DNA of 64,000 bases from Morganella morganii_D (GTDB lineage Bacteria; Pseudomonadota; Gammaproteobacteria; Enterobacterales; Enterobacteriaceae). The notes beneath the pieces are model-generated. The model had not been told where the DNA came from. It did not search any database and saw only the letters and a program-made list of their open reading frames with translations. The stretch is taken from contig CP173058.1 in assembly GCA_044772875.1 (NCBI GenBank), forward strand, positions 124,001 to 188,000. Direction: 5' to 3'. The position numbers and the translations under genes are program-made. Positions 8,625 to 17,168 of this stretch are shown one piece after another (the first letter of the stretch is position 1; every line of letters starts with the position of its first letter).

Positions 8625-9030
8625 GATCCTGCTCCTGCTTTTTTCTTTCCAGCAGTTGCCTGTCGATGGCCAGCTGTTCGCGGGTCGCTCCCAGCAGTGA
8701 TGAACGGCGCGCTTTACGGACGGCCCACAGTGCGAAAACCAGCGCCCCGCCGAGCAGAACGGATGTCATGATAATCATCGCGGTCAGACGATACACAGGA
8801 TCAATCGCCCACATGACCAGAATCATCAGGCCCATCAGCCCGAATGCGGTCAGCAGCAGGGCGGCACCGGCCAGCAGAATAAGTTGGATCAGATTGGATT
8901 TTTCTTCCTCCAGCTCGGTGGTTACCAGCCTGATCCTGGTTTCAGCCATGCTGATCACAATGGCGGCGATACGTGTCAGTGTATCAAGGAGCCCTTTGCC
9001 GGGCCCCTGCGGACGCTCCTGATCGGTCAT
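8617..9030 (-). CDS. yqjE: Phage holin-like inner-membrane protein YqjE
   Basis: This 137-residue protein of the YqjE family has an N-terminal amphipathic segment and two adjacent transmembrane helices (about residues 48-70 and 78-103), then a basic tail. Its function is unknown. It is thought to sit in the inner membrane next to YqjD, which anchors ribosomes. It is three nt from the yqjD stop and overlaps yqjK. Confidence 0.92.
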   Translation of the reverse strand: MTDQERPQGPGKGLLDTLTRIAAIVISMAETRIRLVTTELEEEKSNLIQLILLAGAALLLTAFGLMGLMILVMWAIDPVYRLTAMIIMTSVLLGGALVFALWAVRKARRSSLLGATREQLAIDRQLLERKKQEQDHE

Positions 9031-9033
9031 AAC

Positions 9034-9336
9034 TCAGCGGCGGGCCAGTAAAACGCCTAACACCACACCGACAGCCGCACCGATACCGATACCGGTCCAC
9101 GGATTTTCCCGGACATAATTATCGGCTTTTCCGGCGATCTCCTTTGTCTGCTGCACAACCTGCTCTTTACCTTCCGCCAGACGGGAACGGGAATTTTCCA
9201 GTGCGGCCTGTGCTTTTTTCTTCAGCGAATCCACTTCTTCTTTGGATTTGCTTTCTGCCGTGTTCAGCACAGATTCCAGGGTGTCAGCCAATGATTTCAG
9301 TTCAGCGCGTAACTCTTCATTTGTATGATGTGACAT
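9034..9336 (-). CDS. yqjD: Membrane-anchored ribosome-binding protein YqjD (ElaB/DUF883 family)
   Basis: The 100-residue product starts with a charged helical region (LRAELKSLADTLESVL) and ends with the family signature YVRENPWTGIGIGAAVG plus a hydrophobic tail and RR. In E. coli this C-terminal helix anchors the protein in the inner membrane, and the N-terminus binds the 30S/70S ribosome in stationary phase, which lowers growth. It is the first gene of yqjD-yqjE-yqjK, with a good AGGAGT ribosome-binding site. RpoS control is known in E. coli but is not readable here. Confidence 0.95.
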   Translation of the reverse strand: MSHHTNEELRAELKSLADTLESVLNTAESKSKEEVDSLKKKAQAALENSRSRLAEGKEQVVQQTKEIAGKADNYVRENPWTGIGIGAAVGVVLGVLLARR

Positions 9337-9553
9337 AGGAACTCCTCGTGGTGGTTATACCGTAGCAGATTCAAAGTAACCGCTTTTTATCTGCAATTAA
9401 AGGTAAATTATAGTTTATTTTCCGGTGTCTTTCTGCACATTGCGGATGGTGGAGGGATAATTCAGACGAAATGACGCTGAAATTGCGGGCGGGGGGAGAA
9501 TGTATCCCGGCCGGCTGCTGTAATTGCACCGGCCGGAAAAATATACTGATGAT

Positions 9554-10234
9554 TTACTGTGCGTGAGTGTCGTCAGCCGGTTTTGTCCGTTTGCGTTTCC
9601 ACACAACCCACAGGCTGGCAATCAGACCAAAGACCAGCAGAACTACCGGGATAAGCATCAGAATATTCATCAGATGATGCTCATATTTGCGGAAAATCGG
9701 GCTGATACCGAGGCCGTAACCGAGAGAGGTTAAAATACCGACCCACAGGAAGCCGCTCAGCCAGTTAAAGAACTGAAAACGGCGTGAATTCAGACCGGCT
9801 ATCCCCGCCAGCATCGGCAGCAGGGTGCGGACAAATGCCAGGAAACGGCCGACTAACAGTGCCGCAAGGCCATGACGGTGAAATAAGTTGTGTGCCCGCT
9901 GATGATAATGCGGAGGCAGATGAGACAACCAGCCCTTCACCATTCTGGTATTACTGAGCCAGCGCCCCTGTAAATAACCCACCCAGCAGCCGAGACTGGC
10001 ACCGGCGGTGAGAATAATCAGGGTTGTCGGGAAATCCAGCGTATCTTTGGCAATCAGAACCCCGACGAGAATCAGTAGGCTGTCACCGGGTAAAAATGCA
10101 GCGGGAAGCAGGCCATTTTCCAGGAAGAGAATAGCAAACAGCATAATGTAAATCGCCCACAGCAGGGACGGGTTTGACAGGGTTTCATAGTCCTGATGCC
10201 AAAGGGCGAAAAAGAGTTGCTGCATTGTTTCCAT
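9554..10234 (-). CDS. yqjA: DedA-family membrane protein YqjA
   Basis: This DedA/SNARE-associated-type membrane protein has the family signature ENGLLPAAFLPGDSLL near residues 40-56 and GRFLAFVRTLLPMLAGIAG near 128-146, with the conserved arginines. DedA proteins are implicated in proton-motive-force homeostasis and, for some members, undecaprenyl-phosphate or phospholipid flipping. In E. coli YqjA is a Cpx-regulated osmosensing transporter-like protein with overlapping roles with YghB. ATG 10234 is taken as the start (226 aa); a TTG is immediately upstream. It lies on the same strand as yqjD but 217 bp away. Confidence 0.92.
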   Translation of the reverse strand: METMQQLFFALWHQDYETLSNPSLLWAIYIMLFAILFLENGLLPAAFLPGDSLLILVGVLIAKDTLDFPTTLIILTAGASLGCWVGYLQGRWLSNTRMVKGWLSHLPPHYHQRAHNLFHRHGLAALLVGRFLAFVRTLLPMLAGIAGLNSRRFQFFNWLSGFLWVGILTSLGYGLGISPIFRKYEHHLMNILMLIPVVLLVFGLIASLWVVWKRKRTKPADDTHAQ

Positions 10235-10498
10235 CAATTATTCCCGAATCTGAAGTAAGCTTATTTCATGTTATGGGGCATTTCTGCGGATATGGCCGGT
10301 AACCCCTGATATATACATTGGTAAATCCGGCCACTTTAGCAAATTAGGGGTAGCGGAGACAGTGAATTTTTCCCGGCACCCTGAAACAATATTAAGATTA
10401 AATTCAGCCTTTTGCAGATTATATTTTACGGAAAATCAATAAGTTCTGTAATGAAATGTCAATTGCCGGTCAAACCGTCTGTAAATGAAGGACTTTTC

Positions 10499-11449
10499 TT
10501 AAATAATATCATGTTGAACATTTGTTTTATTTTCCGGCTGCGGCAGTTGCAGGTATTCACAGACTTTCTGCGCCACATTATCCAGTAACTGATAACGGCG
10601 GCGGTATTCGGCGCGTTTTTTACTGGCGATTTCATCAATGGGTTTACGAGGCAGTGTCAGCGGTAATACATATTCCTGCTGCGGATTGGGAATACCGCCG
10701 ACAGATTCCCAGAACGTATTATAATCGGCCACCCATTGTGTCAGTTTTTTATGACGGTAGCGGCGGCTGCGGTAAATATGAGTTTCATTGCTGGAAGCAA
10801 TAATCTGCTGACACTGAAACAGTGAGGCGATAAGGCAGATAACTTCCGTCAGAATACGTTTGGGAAATACGCCGTGACAGTTTTTGGTGGCAGCCCTGAT
10901 AGCACCGTGGGCCTGCTCACTGACACCGCCCTGGAGTGCGCCGATAAACAGTGTCCGCTTTTCGTCCAGGTTCAGCAGGGTGAATGCACTGCGGGCCAGA
11001 ATCTCACCGGCGTCATCCCGCATCTCCAGCGTCAGTTCACCCTCTTTGTTAAACGCATCCTGCACATCCAGCCAGAGATGGCAAAAACCCTCTTTTCCCT
11101 CAACCGGGCAGAGATAAAAACGCTCATTGCTGTAGATACGGCTGAATATTGCCGGCGGCAGAACGGCTTTGGTGATCCGGTAATGGTCACAGATAGCGGC
11201 GGATTTGTTTTTCCGGTGAAAATTAATGCTCAGATACGGGCGCTGTAGTTTGGTCGGCAGCAGCGGCTGTTTTTTCAGGATCGCATCGCAACAGGCGGTG
11301 TCTGTCAGGCCGGCCAGGTATTTCATAGTGGACAGCGGCATAAACAGGCTGCGGGCCGCGAATTTAAAGCGGTTACGGGCAGAATCCCAGTGCATACCGG
11401 GACAGCATTCTTTGGTGAGTAGTTGTTTGAACAGCAGGAGGCCGGACAT
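10499..11449 (-). CDS. VirK/YbjX family protein (DUF535)
   Basis: The 316-residue product matches the DUF535 (VirK/YbjX) family: LSINFHRKNKSAAICDHY, then FTLLNLDEKRTLFIGALQG and the C-terminal RRYRHKKLTQWVADYNTFW and KKRAEYRRRYQLLD blocks. In Salmonella and Shigella, VirK-type proteins are PhoP-linked factors for antimicrobial peptide resistance and virulence protein expression; biochemical activity is unknown. ATG 11449 fits the family N-terminus better than the upstream in-frame codons. It stands alone, with about 260 bp on one side and 750 bp on the other. I do not see a convincing PhoP box. Confidence 0.87.
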   Translation of the reverse strand: MSGLLLFKQLLTKECCPGMHWDSARNRFKFAARSLFMPLSTMKYLAGLTDTACCDAILKKQPLLPTKLQRPYLSINFHRKNKSAAICDHYRITKAVLPPAIFSRIYSNERFYLCPVEGKEGFCHLWLDVQDAFNKEGELTLEMRDDAGEILARSAFTLLNLDEKRTLFIGALQGGVSEQAHGAIRAATKNCHGVFPKRILTEVICLIASLFQCQQIIASSNETHIYRSRRYRHKKLTQWVADYNTFWESVGGIPNPQQEYVLPLTLPRKPIDEIASKKRAEYRRRYQLLDNVAQKVCEYLQLPQPENKTNVQHDII

Positions 11450-12200
11450 AGTAGTGCCTTTAATGAATGAAATTATTACATATTGAAACAATGCACTCAT
11501 TTTAACGGCGAAACAGAGATAAAAATTAAAAAAAGCTTATCGCCGACCCGTACACTTAACAAAATTTAAGGATCTCCGGGAGAAAACCGGATGTTACAGA
11601 ATCACAACAATCGGTCATATAATCTCCTGCTGATAACGTAAAAAAACAAATTAATATTTAAAATCATTCTGTTATATCCGTATTTGCTGCCACTGGCGGA
11701 AAACGGACTATCGGAATTCATTAGCAGTGTTCAAGGTATTGTTATTATCCGTCAGCATTTTATCTTGCCGGAGGTAAGAACCACTGTAAGAAACGGAAAA
11801 ACCGGCAAAATAACTGTGCTTTTTCAGCAGAAGGATAATAACAACAGAGAAAGAATGATAATTAAAATTAATCATCGTTGATGGATTGATACAGTTTCAT
11901 TGTTAATAAAATGTATTTTGCGTGTTTTTTCAGAATATAAAACTATGCTTTTGCTTTTTTTGTAAATTTAAAATCTTAATTTTATTTATTTTTCAGTGTA
12001 AAAATTTGTGATCGCACAATCATTTTTCAAAAATAATTATAAGCCTTAAAATAGCATTGTTATGTTTATTTAGTTGATATTATTGTATTTATTTTATATT
12101 TATCACCGTGATTTATAGTTAGGATATCATTTAAAACGCAATGAATTTAGCGCAAAGTAATGACATTACCTCAGCGTAATTTATTATTTTGGAGCTCATT
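11450..12200. other. AT-rich intergenic region upstream of the decarboxylase
   Basis: This 750-bp stretch becomes steadily more AT-rich toward the decarboxylase start, as is typical of H-NS-bound, environment-controlled promoters. It holds a weak inverted repeat TTGTG-ATCG-CACAA at 12006-12019. I see no convincing gene; a 65-codon open frame at 11684-11881 has no good ribosome-binding site. Confidence 0.5.
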
Positions 12201-13910
12201 GTGAATCAGTCAGAACTTATCACGCCCGCGTCCGCGAATGCGTTAAATAAAGATTTCGAAGTTAAATACCAAAATGTCATCAGTGATTTCTTCAGCCGCG
12301 ATCCCGGCAAATGGCCGATTTTTAATTACCCGCAAATTCGGGCGATTACTCAGTTCCGTCAAACCACTGAAGCAGATGTGCAGCAGATCAACCGTTATCC
12401 GCAGGGTAAGGATCTTTTTGCTCAGCTGGCCGGTGAATCACATGTCCGTCAGAACGTGATCCGCCCGGGAGAAGGGCAGGATAATTTGCTGGTGTTTGCT
12501 TCTGCGCTGTGTAAAAACTGGGAAAACCCGCTGGCGGTGGAAAACGTTATCGCTATGCCGTCAGACCCGGCAGTCTACGGCTCTATGCTGGGATTATTGG
12601 GTAACCCTAACATGGTGTACTGTGAATACTCCGGTGTGGCGGATAACATGGAAAAAACCGTCATCCGTAAAATCGCCAATCTGATTGGCTACGATGCGGA
12701 TAAAGCCTCCGGTTTGTTCACCCAGGGCGGGACAATGTGCAACCTGTATGGTTATCTTTTCGGTATCCGTAAGTCGCTAAAACAATCACGGCATCTCGGG
12801 ATGTCAGTTGATCAGGATTTCCGTATTATCAATTCACAGGGCGGTCACTACTCCAATATGACTAACCTGTCTCTGTTAGGGGTGGATATCACAAACAAAA
12901 CAATCCGTATCCGTGTGGCGTCAGATAACACCATCGACCTTGCAGATCTGGAGCAGCAAATCCGCGCCTGTTATACCGTCCACTGCAAAATACCGGTGAT
13001 CCTGCTGACCGCAGGGACTACAGACACCTTTGGTGTGGATGAAATTAAACAGGTATATGATCTGCGTAACCGCTTGTGTGAAGAATTTGAAATCACAGAA
13101 AAACCGCATATTCACGTGGATGCGGCGGTCGGCTGGCCGATTATTTTCTTTATTGATTATGACTTTGACACTAATCCGCTGGCGATTAACGACGCGACCC
13201 TGGCGGGTCTGCGCCACAACGTGGTGAAATTCAAACAGCTGAAATATGCGGATTCCATCACTATCGACTTCCATAAATGGGGTTATGTGCCGTATACCTC
13301 CAGCCTGGTGATGGTGCGTGACGGTGATGATTTCAAAGCACTGGAAAATGATCCGGAGAACTTCACCTATTTTGAGCATGCACTGGAAGGGCAGACACAC
13401 CTGCAATCCACCATTGAGTGCAGCCGCAGCGGAGTCGGAGTGTTCGGGGCGTATGCCGGGTTGCATTATCTGGGGATAGAGGGTTATCAGACTATCATTG
13501 CACACTGTCTGCAAAATGCGAACTATATGCGCAACCAGCTGTTATCCATGGGAAATGCCTGTGTGATGGTGCCGGAAAACCAGGGGCCGAGTGTCGGTTT
13601 CCGTCTCTATTCACCGAAACTGGTCAATGATCCGCAGGCAATGTTTGAGCACGAACTGACCTGTGCCGGGGATAAAACTGCCTGTGACATGATGGTGCGC
13701 AACAGCCGCTGGCATCGTGAGCTGTTCCTGAAACGCGGTAAGGCGGGTCTGTTTACCAATTGGGTGGATTCTATCGCCTGCTCGGCCTATGCGGAGCATA
13801 ACCGGTTTGCGTATATTCCGGGGGAAAAGGCCGTCTTTATGAATCCGGTCACACAGCGTCACCATATCGATGCGTTTGCGAAAATGCTCAAAACCATGAG
13901 CGCAGAATAA
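12201..13910 (+). CDS. Group II PLP-dependent amino-acid decarboxylase
   Basis: The 569-residue protein has the fold-type I group II decarboxylase pattern. It has a glycine-rich cofactor segment FTQGGTMCNLYG, HVDAA at residues 305-309 (aspartate for the pyridine nitrogen), and DFHKWGY with Lys359 as the predicted PLP lysine. Family relatives include tyrosine/phenylalanine, aspartate/glutamate and aliphatic amino-acid decarboxylases. Sequence alone does not settle the substrate. Morganella strains are known to make phenethylamine, and a hydrophobic amino acid fits the NSS symporter downstream. GTG 12201 is chosen for GGAGCTC 5 nt upstream. It is not the 378-aa histidine decarboxylase of M. morganii. 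No terminator separates it from the leader at 14032. Confidence 0.85.
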   Translation: MNQSELITPASANALNKDFEVKYQNVISDFFSRDPGKWPIFNYPQIRAITQFRQTTEADVQQINRYPQGKDLFAQLAGESHVRQNVIRPGEGQDNLLVFASALCKNWENPLAVENVIAMPSDPAVYGSMLGLLGNPNMVYCEYSGVADNMEKTVIRKIANLIGYDADKASGLFTQGGTMCNLYGYLFGIRKSLKQSRHLGMSVDQDFRIINSQGGHYSNMTNLSLLGVDITNKTIRIRVASDNTIDLADLEQQIRACYTVHCKIPVILLTAGTTDTFGVDEIKQVYDLRNRLCEEFEITEKPHIHVDAAVGWPIIFFIDYDFDTNPLAINDATLAGLRHNVVKFKQLKYADSITIDFHKWGYVPYTSSLVMVRDGDDFKALENDPENFTYFEHALEGQTHLQSTIECSRSGVGVFGAYAGLHYLGIEGYQTIIAHCLQNANYMRNQLLSMGNACVMVPENQGPSVGFRLYSPKLVNDPQAMFEHELTCAGDKTACDMMVRNSRWHRELFLKRGKAGLFTNWVDSIACSAYAEHNRFAYIPGEKAVFMNPVTQRHHIDAFAKMLKTMSAE

Positions 13911-14031
13911 AAAAGGGTGTTTTTTTCTTTTTTGTTTGTGGTATAAGAGAAAAAGAGCGTCACGGCAGTGTCATATAGCGCGGCATTGCCGGTGAGGCAA
14001 AAATTAATCATTTTCAGAGAAGAGTAAACCG

Positions 14032-14082
14032 ATGAACGCGATGATGAACCGTCAGCTAAGCCTTAACCTACTACTCAGTTAG
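14032..14082 (+). CDS. Candidate leucine-rich leader peptide (16 aa)
   Basis: A 16-codon frame, MNAMMNRQLSLNLLLS, follows AGAGAAGAG at good spacing. Five of residues 9-15 are leucine, and three of those five codons are the rare CTA (14056, 14068, 14071), with CTT and CTC for the others. Its stop codon overlaps the first arm of a switchable hairpin that ends in an intrinsic terminator. This is the layout of amino-acid operon leader peptides such as leuL, where CUA codons sense leucyl-tRNA. It is too short to recognise by similarity, so the call rests on codon content and RNA layout. Confidence 0.72.
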   Translation: MNAMMNRQLSLNLLLS

Positions 14083-14135
14083 GTGGCTTCGTTTATTTGT
14101 TTTTCTTCACAAGCCACCAGTAAGGTGGCTTTTTT
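14058..14135 (+). promoter_or_regulatory. Candidate transcription attenuator before the NSS symporter
   Basis: Four segments can pair in alternative ways. Segment 1 (AAGCC and AACCT within 14058-14069) is complementary in part to segment 2. Segment 2 is AGGTGGCTT at 14081-14089. Segment 3 is AAGCCACC at 14111-14118. Segment 4 is GGTGGCTT at 14124-14131, followed by U to 14135. The pair 3:4 is a terminator with 8 bp and a 5-nt loop; 2:3 is an 8-bp antiterminator. A ribosome at the leader stop would cover segment 2 and allow termination. A ribosome stalled at the early CTA codons would leave it free. Confidence 0.75.
14111..14135 (+). terminator. Intrinsic terminator in the symporter leader
   Basis: AAGCCACC and GGTGGCTT form an 8-bp stem with loop AGTAA, followed by TTTTT. 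It would end transcripts coming from the decarboxylase or the leader promoter before the symporter unless the antiterminator forms. Confidence 0.85.
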
Positions 14136-14182
14136 GTGTGTATAAACCTGCTGGTGGAACTGTTTTTTTCGGGAGAGTTCCT

Positions 14183-14290
14183 ATGATGTCAGGTTTTACC
14201 GCAAGGATTAATATCAGCACAATTTCACGATCGGTCTGTTGTTCTGCTGCCGCCTCTGTTTCTCAGATGACACAGCAGGAGGCCGTATGA
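14183..14290 (+). CDS. Small ORF coupled to the symporter start (35 aa)
   Basis: The frame runs from ATG 14183, with GGGAGAG 6 nt upstream, to a TGA that overlaps the symporter ATG as ATGA at 14287-14290. It encodes 35 residues beginning MMSGFTARIN, with no transmembrane helix and no family I recognise. The overlap suggests translational coupling, so the frame may matter as a translated upstream ORF rather than for its product. No comparative support is available here. Confidence 0.45.
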   Translation: MMSGFTARINISTISRSVCCSAAASVSQMTQQEAV

Positions 14291-15603
14291 GTCAGCAATG
14301 GACATCCCGTTTTGGTCATATCTTAGCTGCTGCCGGATCGGCTATCGGTATCGGCGCTATCTGGAAATTCTCGTATGTTGCCGCCAATAACGGCGGTGGT
14401 GCCTTCCTGGTTGTTTTCCTCTTATTCAGTTTTGTTATCGGTCTCGCGGTATTACTGGCTGAAAATATCCTGGGCAGCAGCACCCGCTGCGAAGCCGTCA
14501 ATGCCTTTAAAAAAATGATGGGACGTCACTGGGCGTGGATCGGGGTAATTGGCGTGTTCAGTTCGTGGTGTATTTACAGCTTCTATAGTGTGGTTGGCGG
14601 GTGGACTATCGGTTACACCGTAATGGCCGCCGCAGGTGAGCTGAATATTACCGACAGCAGCCAGCTGACCGGCATTTTCACCCGTTTTATCAGTAACCCG
14701 TGGTGGCCGGTGATTGCCCATCTGGTGTTTGCCGGTATGACCTGCTTTGTGGTGCTGGCCGGGGTGCAGCGCGGGCTGGAAAAATCCGTGAAAGTGATGA
14801 TGCCGTTACTGTTTATTATTATGATCGTGCTGATTATCGTCGGCATAAGTTTACCGGGGTCATCAGCCGGGCTGAAACTGTTCCTGTATCCGGATTTCAG
14901 TAAACTGACCGGCAAAGGCGTGCTGGATGCACTGGGGCTGGCATTCTTCTCCCTCTCTATCGGGTTGGGGATCCACATTACATACAGTGCGTATTTATCT
15001 GATAACAAAAGTATTGCCAACTCCAGCATGTGGGTGGTGCTCCTCTCCTGTATGGTGTGTGTGCTGGCCGGACTGATGATTTTCCCTGCGTTATCGGCAG
15101 CCGGTCTGGAGGCGAATGCCGGTCCGGGTCTGACCTTTATGACAATGCCGGTGTATTTTGCCCATCTGCCGGGCGGTTCTGTGCTGGCAGTGACGTTCTT
15201 TGTCCTGTTGCTGATGGCGGCACTGACATCCGCTATCTCATTGCTGGAACATATTGTGGCTTATATTCAGATGCGTTTTCAGTGGACACGCCGCAGGGCG
15301 GGTCTGGTGGTGACGGCGTCTATTATGCTGATGGGGATCCCGGTATCGTTATCTTTCGGGCCGTTAAGTGATGTGACGCTCGGCGGAAAAACGATCTTTG
15401 ATATCCTCGATTACCTGACATCCAATATTCTGATGCCGCTGTTCGGTATTGCCGTCTGCCTGATCTTCGGCTGGTCGCGTAAAGCGAATGCGCTGATCCC
15501 GGAAAATATCACGGGGCTGAAACGTCAGAGTTTATTGCTGGTCTGGCGTTATGCGGGACCGATCTGTATCGGTGTGATTCTGGTACACGGCCTTATCAGT
15601 TAA
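14287..15603 (+). CDS. Sodium-dependent amino-acid symporter (NSS family)
   Basis: The 438-residue protein is a neurotransmitter:sodium symporter relative of bacterial MhsT, TnaT and LeuT. TM1 carries the unwound Na+/substrate site GSAIGIGAIWKFSY followed by NNGGGAFLV, and about 11 helices follow. Such transporters take up tryptophan, tyrosine, leucine or other hydrophobic amino acids with Na+. I chose ATG 14287, which has AGGAGG 4 nt upstream and a good TM1 alignment, over an in-frame codon 16 positions earlier. It lies after a group II decarboxylase and a leucine-codon leader, so leucine or an aromatic amino acid is the likely substrate. A terminator follows 10 nt after the stop. Confidence 0.9.
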   Translation: MSQQWTSRFGHILAAAGSAIGIGAIWKFSYVAANNGGGAFLVVFLLFSFVIGLAVLLAENILGSSTRCEAVNAFKKMMGRHWAWIGVIGVFSSWCIYSFYSVVGGWTIGYTVMAAAGELNITDSSQLTGIFTRFISNPWWPVIAHLVFAGMTCFVVLAGVQRGLEKSVKVMMPLLFIIMIVLIIVGISLPGSSAGLKLFLYPDFSKLTGKGVLDALGLAFFSLSIGLGIHITYSAYLSDNKSIANSSMWVVLLSCMVCVLAGLMIFPALSAAGLEANAGPGLTFMTMPVYFAHLPGGSVLAVTFFVLLLMAALTSAISLLEHIVAYIQMRFQWTRRRAGLVVTASIMLMGIPVSLSFGPLSDVTLGGKTIFDILDYLTSNILMPLFGIAVCLIFGWSRKANALIPENITGLKRQSLLLVWRYAGPICIGVILVHGLIS

Positions 15604-15612
15604 TAACCGATA

Positions 15613-15641
15613 AAAAACGGCCTGCATTGGCAGGCCGTTTT
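15613..15641 (+). terminator. Terminator after the NSS symporter
   Basis: CGGCCTGC / GCAGGCCG with loop ATTG, then TTTTGC. It ends the decarboxylase-symporter unit. Confidence 0.9.
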
Positions 15642-15654
15642 GCTTTGTGTACTG

Positions 15655-16411
15655 TCAGAACCGGTAATTTACGCCTGGGAAGCCACTGTACGGTGTTTCC
15701 TGTTTACTGCCGTTGGTGTTCGCCGCAGACAGCCGGTTATCATTCAGTCCGGCATCCGCACCGTACCGTATTTCCCGGTGGGGCCGGACATATCGTTGGC
15801 TTGTTTCGTCTGTTTATTCAGGTTTATATCCCCGTTTTTCAGGAATTCATAGTTTACAGCCACGCGGATACCGGTTTTGTGCTGCCGGGTGGTGTAAACC
15901 CTGAGGATGTAACTGTTAATGGTACCGTCGTTTTTATCCATTTTCAGGGAGGAGTGAGAATACCCGGCGACAATCCCGCTGATATCATGACGGTAGGCGA
16001 CTTCATTGTTACTGATATTGTGACGTCCCCCGGTCACTTTTGACCAGACACCGGGATTCACCTGCGGGTTATTGCGCAGCGTGCCGGGTTCACTCTGCCA
16101 GACCTGCGGCCAGGCTGGTGTTCATCACAAACAGGCTGCTGCCGGCCGTATGCCACAGTGTCTTCAACAGTCCCGGAACGCACCCGTTGTGTACCGCCTG
16201 CATAGATTGTGGTGTTTTTGGCTCCGGTACGGTCATTGACATAAACCGACTGATAACCGCCGTCATAGATATAGTTATTCAGTGCCAGTCCGGAAACCGC
16301 GTGATAGCTTCCCGCACCGGTAAAATACGCTTTGACTCATCACTGAATGCAAATTCAGGAACCGGCTCAGGGGTAACAGCATAACCGGCAGAAGCGCACG
16401 TCATCCCCATT
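15655..16411 (-). pseudogene. Decayed AIDA-type autotransporter
   Basis: Reading the minus strand in three frames recovers pieces of an autotransporter adhesin. There is a signal-peptide-like start (MGMTCASAGYAVTPEP), one AIDA-like passenger repeat (NDRTGAKNTTIYAGGTQRV), a linker piece (GSSLFVMNTSLAAG), beta-barrel strands (NPGVWSKVTGGRHN, YEFLKNGDINLNKQ), and a C-terminus ending in FPGVNYRF. The frames are broken near 16330 and 16100 and again near 15768. At 15768 a tandem 5-bp duplication of ACGGT shifts the frame; removing one copy restores KYGADAGLNDNRL and the end. The passenger is far too short, so a large internal deletion is likely. Confidence 0.8.
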
Positions 16412-16440
16412 GCGGAAAAAATATTTTTTCGCGGAGGCGG

Positions 16441-17168
16441 AAATAGAATGACCTGATCCTGAAATTTTAGTTAAGTTGAGTCAATGAAGGGGATTTTGGG
16501 AAATTTAAGAACGTCTGTTATGCTTCTTTATTACACAAAAAAGAGAAGGAAGGATGAAAATTAAATGATTGTTTCAGGCGATCATCACTATTAAAACGAA
16601 TAATAAACCGAATATAAATTATCTGGTTACGTATAAATGCCTGAGCATTTTATAAGAATAAATATCTTACTACGTATTTTCGGGGGTTATTCACATTGCT
16701 TTATATTGTGTGCGGCATTAATTTCTGATTTTTACTATTTGATTTGTAATGGTGTAAAATAAGGTGTCAAATGTTAATTTGATCTAAATCAAAATAAATT
16801 AATCCCCTATTATGGTAATTGATTTTTGTCAGATTCATTATTCAGGCAGGTTCAGTTAATTCTGAAAATCACCGGTTTTGGATCTGTGAAACAGGTAAGT
16901 TTAAACGAATAAAAACAGTGCATTCCCTTACTGGCAGCAGAAAATTCCGGCATTGCCGCAGTGGATCGCTGGTACGTTATATTTTAAATTGATATAAATT
17001 AATAAAACCGATAAATAGATTAAATGTTAAAAATAGAAAAAATTCTCATTATCTGTAAAATAACATTTTAGTTTTTACTTTTTTGTTTATTGATTATGTT
17101 CCGTGTCTCAGTAATTTAATAATAACCGGTTTATATTAATATTAAATTAACACAACGGAATAGAAAGA
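16441..17168. other. AT-rich region upstream of hyb
   Basis: About 730 bp between the decayed autotransporter and hybO with no open frame I can support. It holds the FNR box at 16779-16792. The rest is AT-rich sequence that may contain the hyb promoter and a long untranslated leader. Confidence 0.5.
16779..16792 (+). promoter_or_regulatory. FNR box upstream of hybO
   Basis: TTGATCTAAATCAA matches the FNR consensus TTGAT-N4-ATCAA exactly. It lies 377 bp upstream of the hybO start, consistent with anaerobic control of hydrogenase-2. The distance implies either a long 5' leader or that another promoter lies closer. Confidence 0.75.

Noticed and set aside
11450..11560. PhoP box before the VirK-like gene
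   Set aside because: Only one loose GTTTA-like half-site is visible at the needed spacing.
11684..11881. 65-codon frame upstream of the decarboxylase
   Set aside because: TTG start without SD, no family, and composition like the surrounding AT-rich spacer.
12006..12019. Possible CRP site TTGTG-ATCG-CACAA
   Set aside because: The arms are 4 nt apart whereas CRP sites have 8 nt between TGTG and CACA.
12201..13910. Histidine decarboxylase of Morganella
   Set aside because: The known PLP histidine decarboxylase is about 378 aa; this protein is 569 aa and of a different group II subtype.
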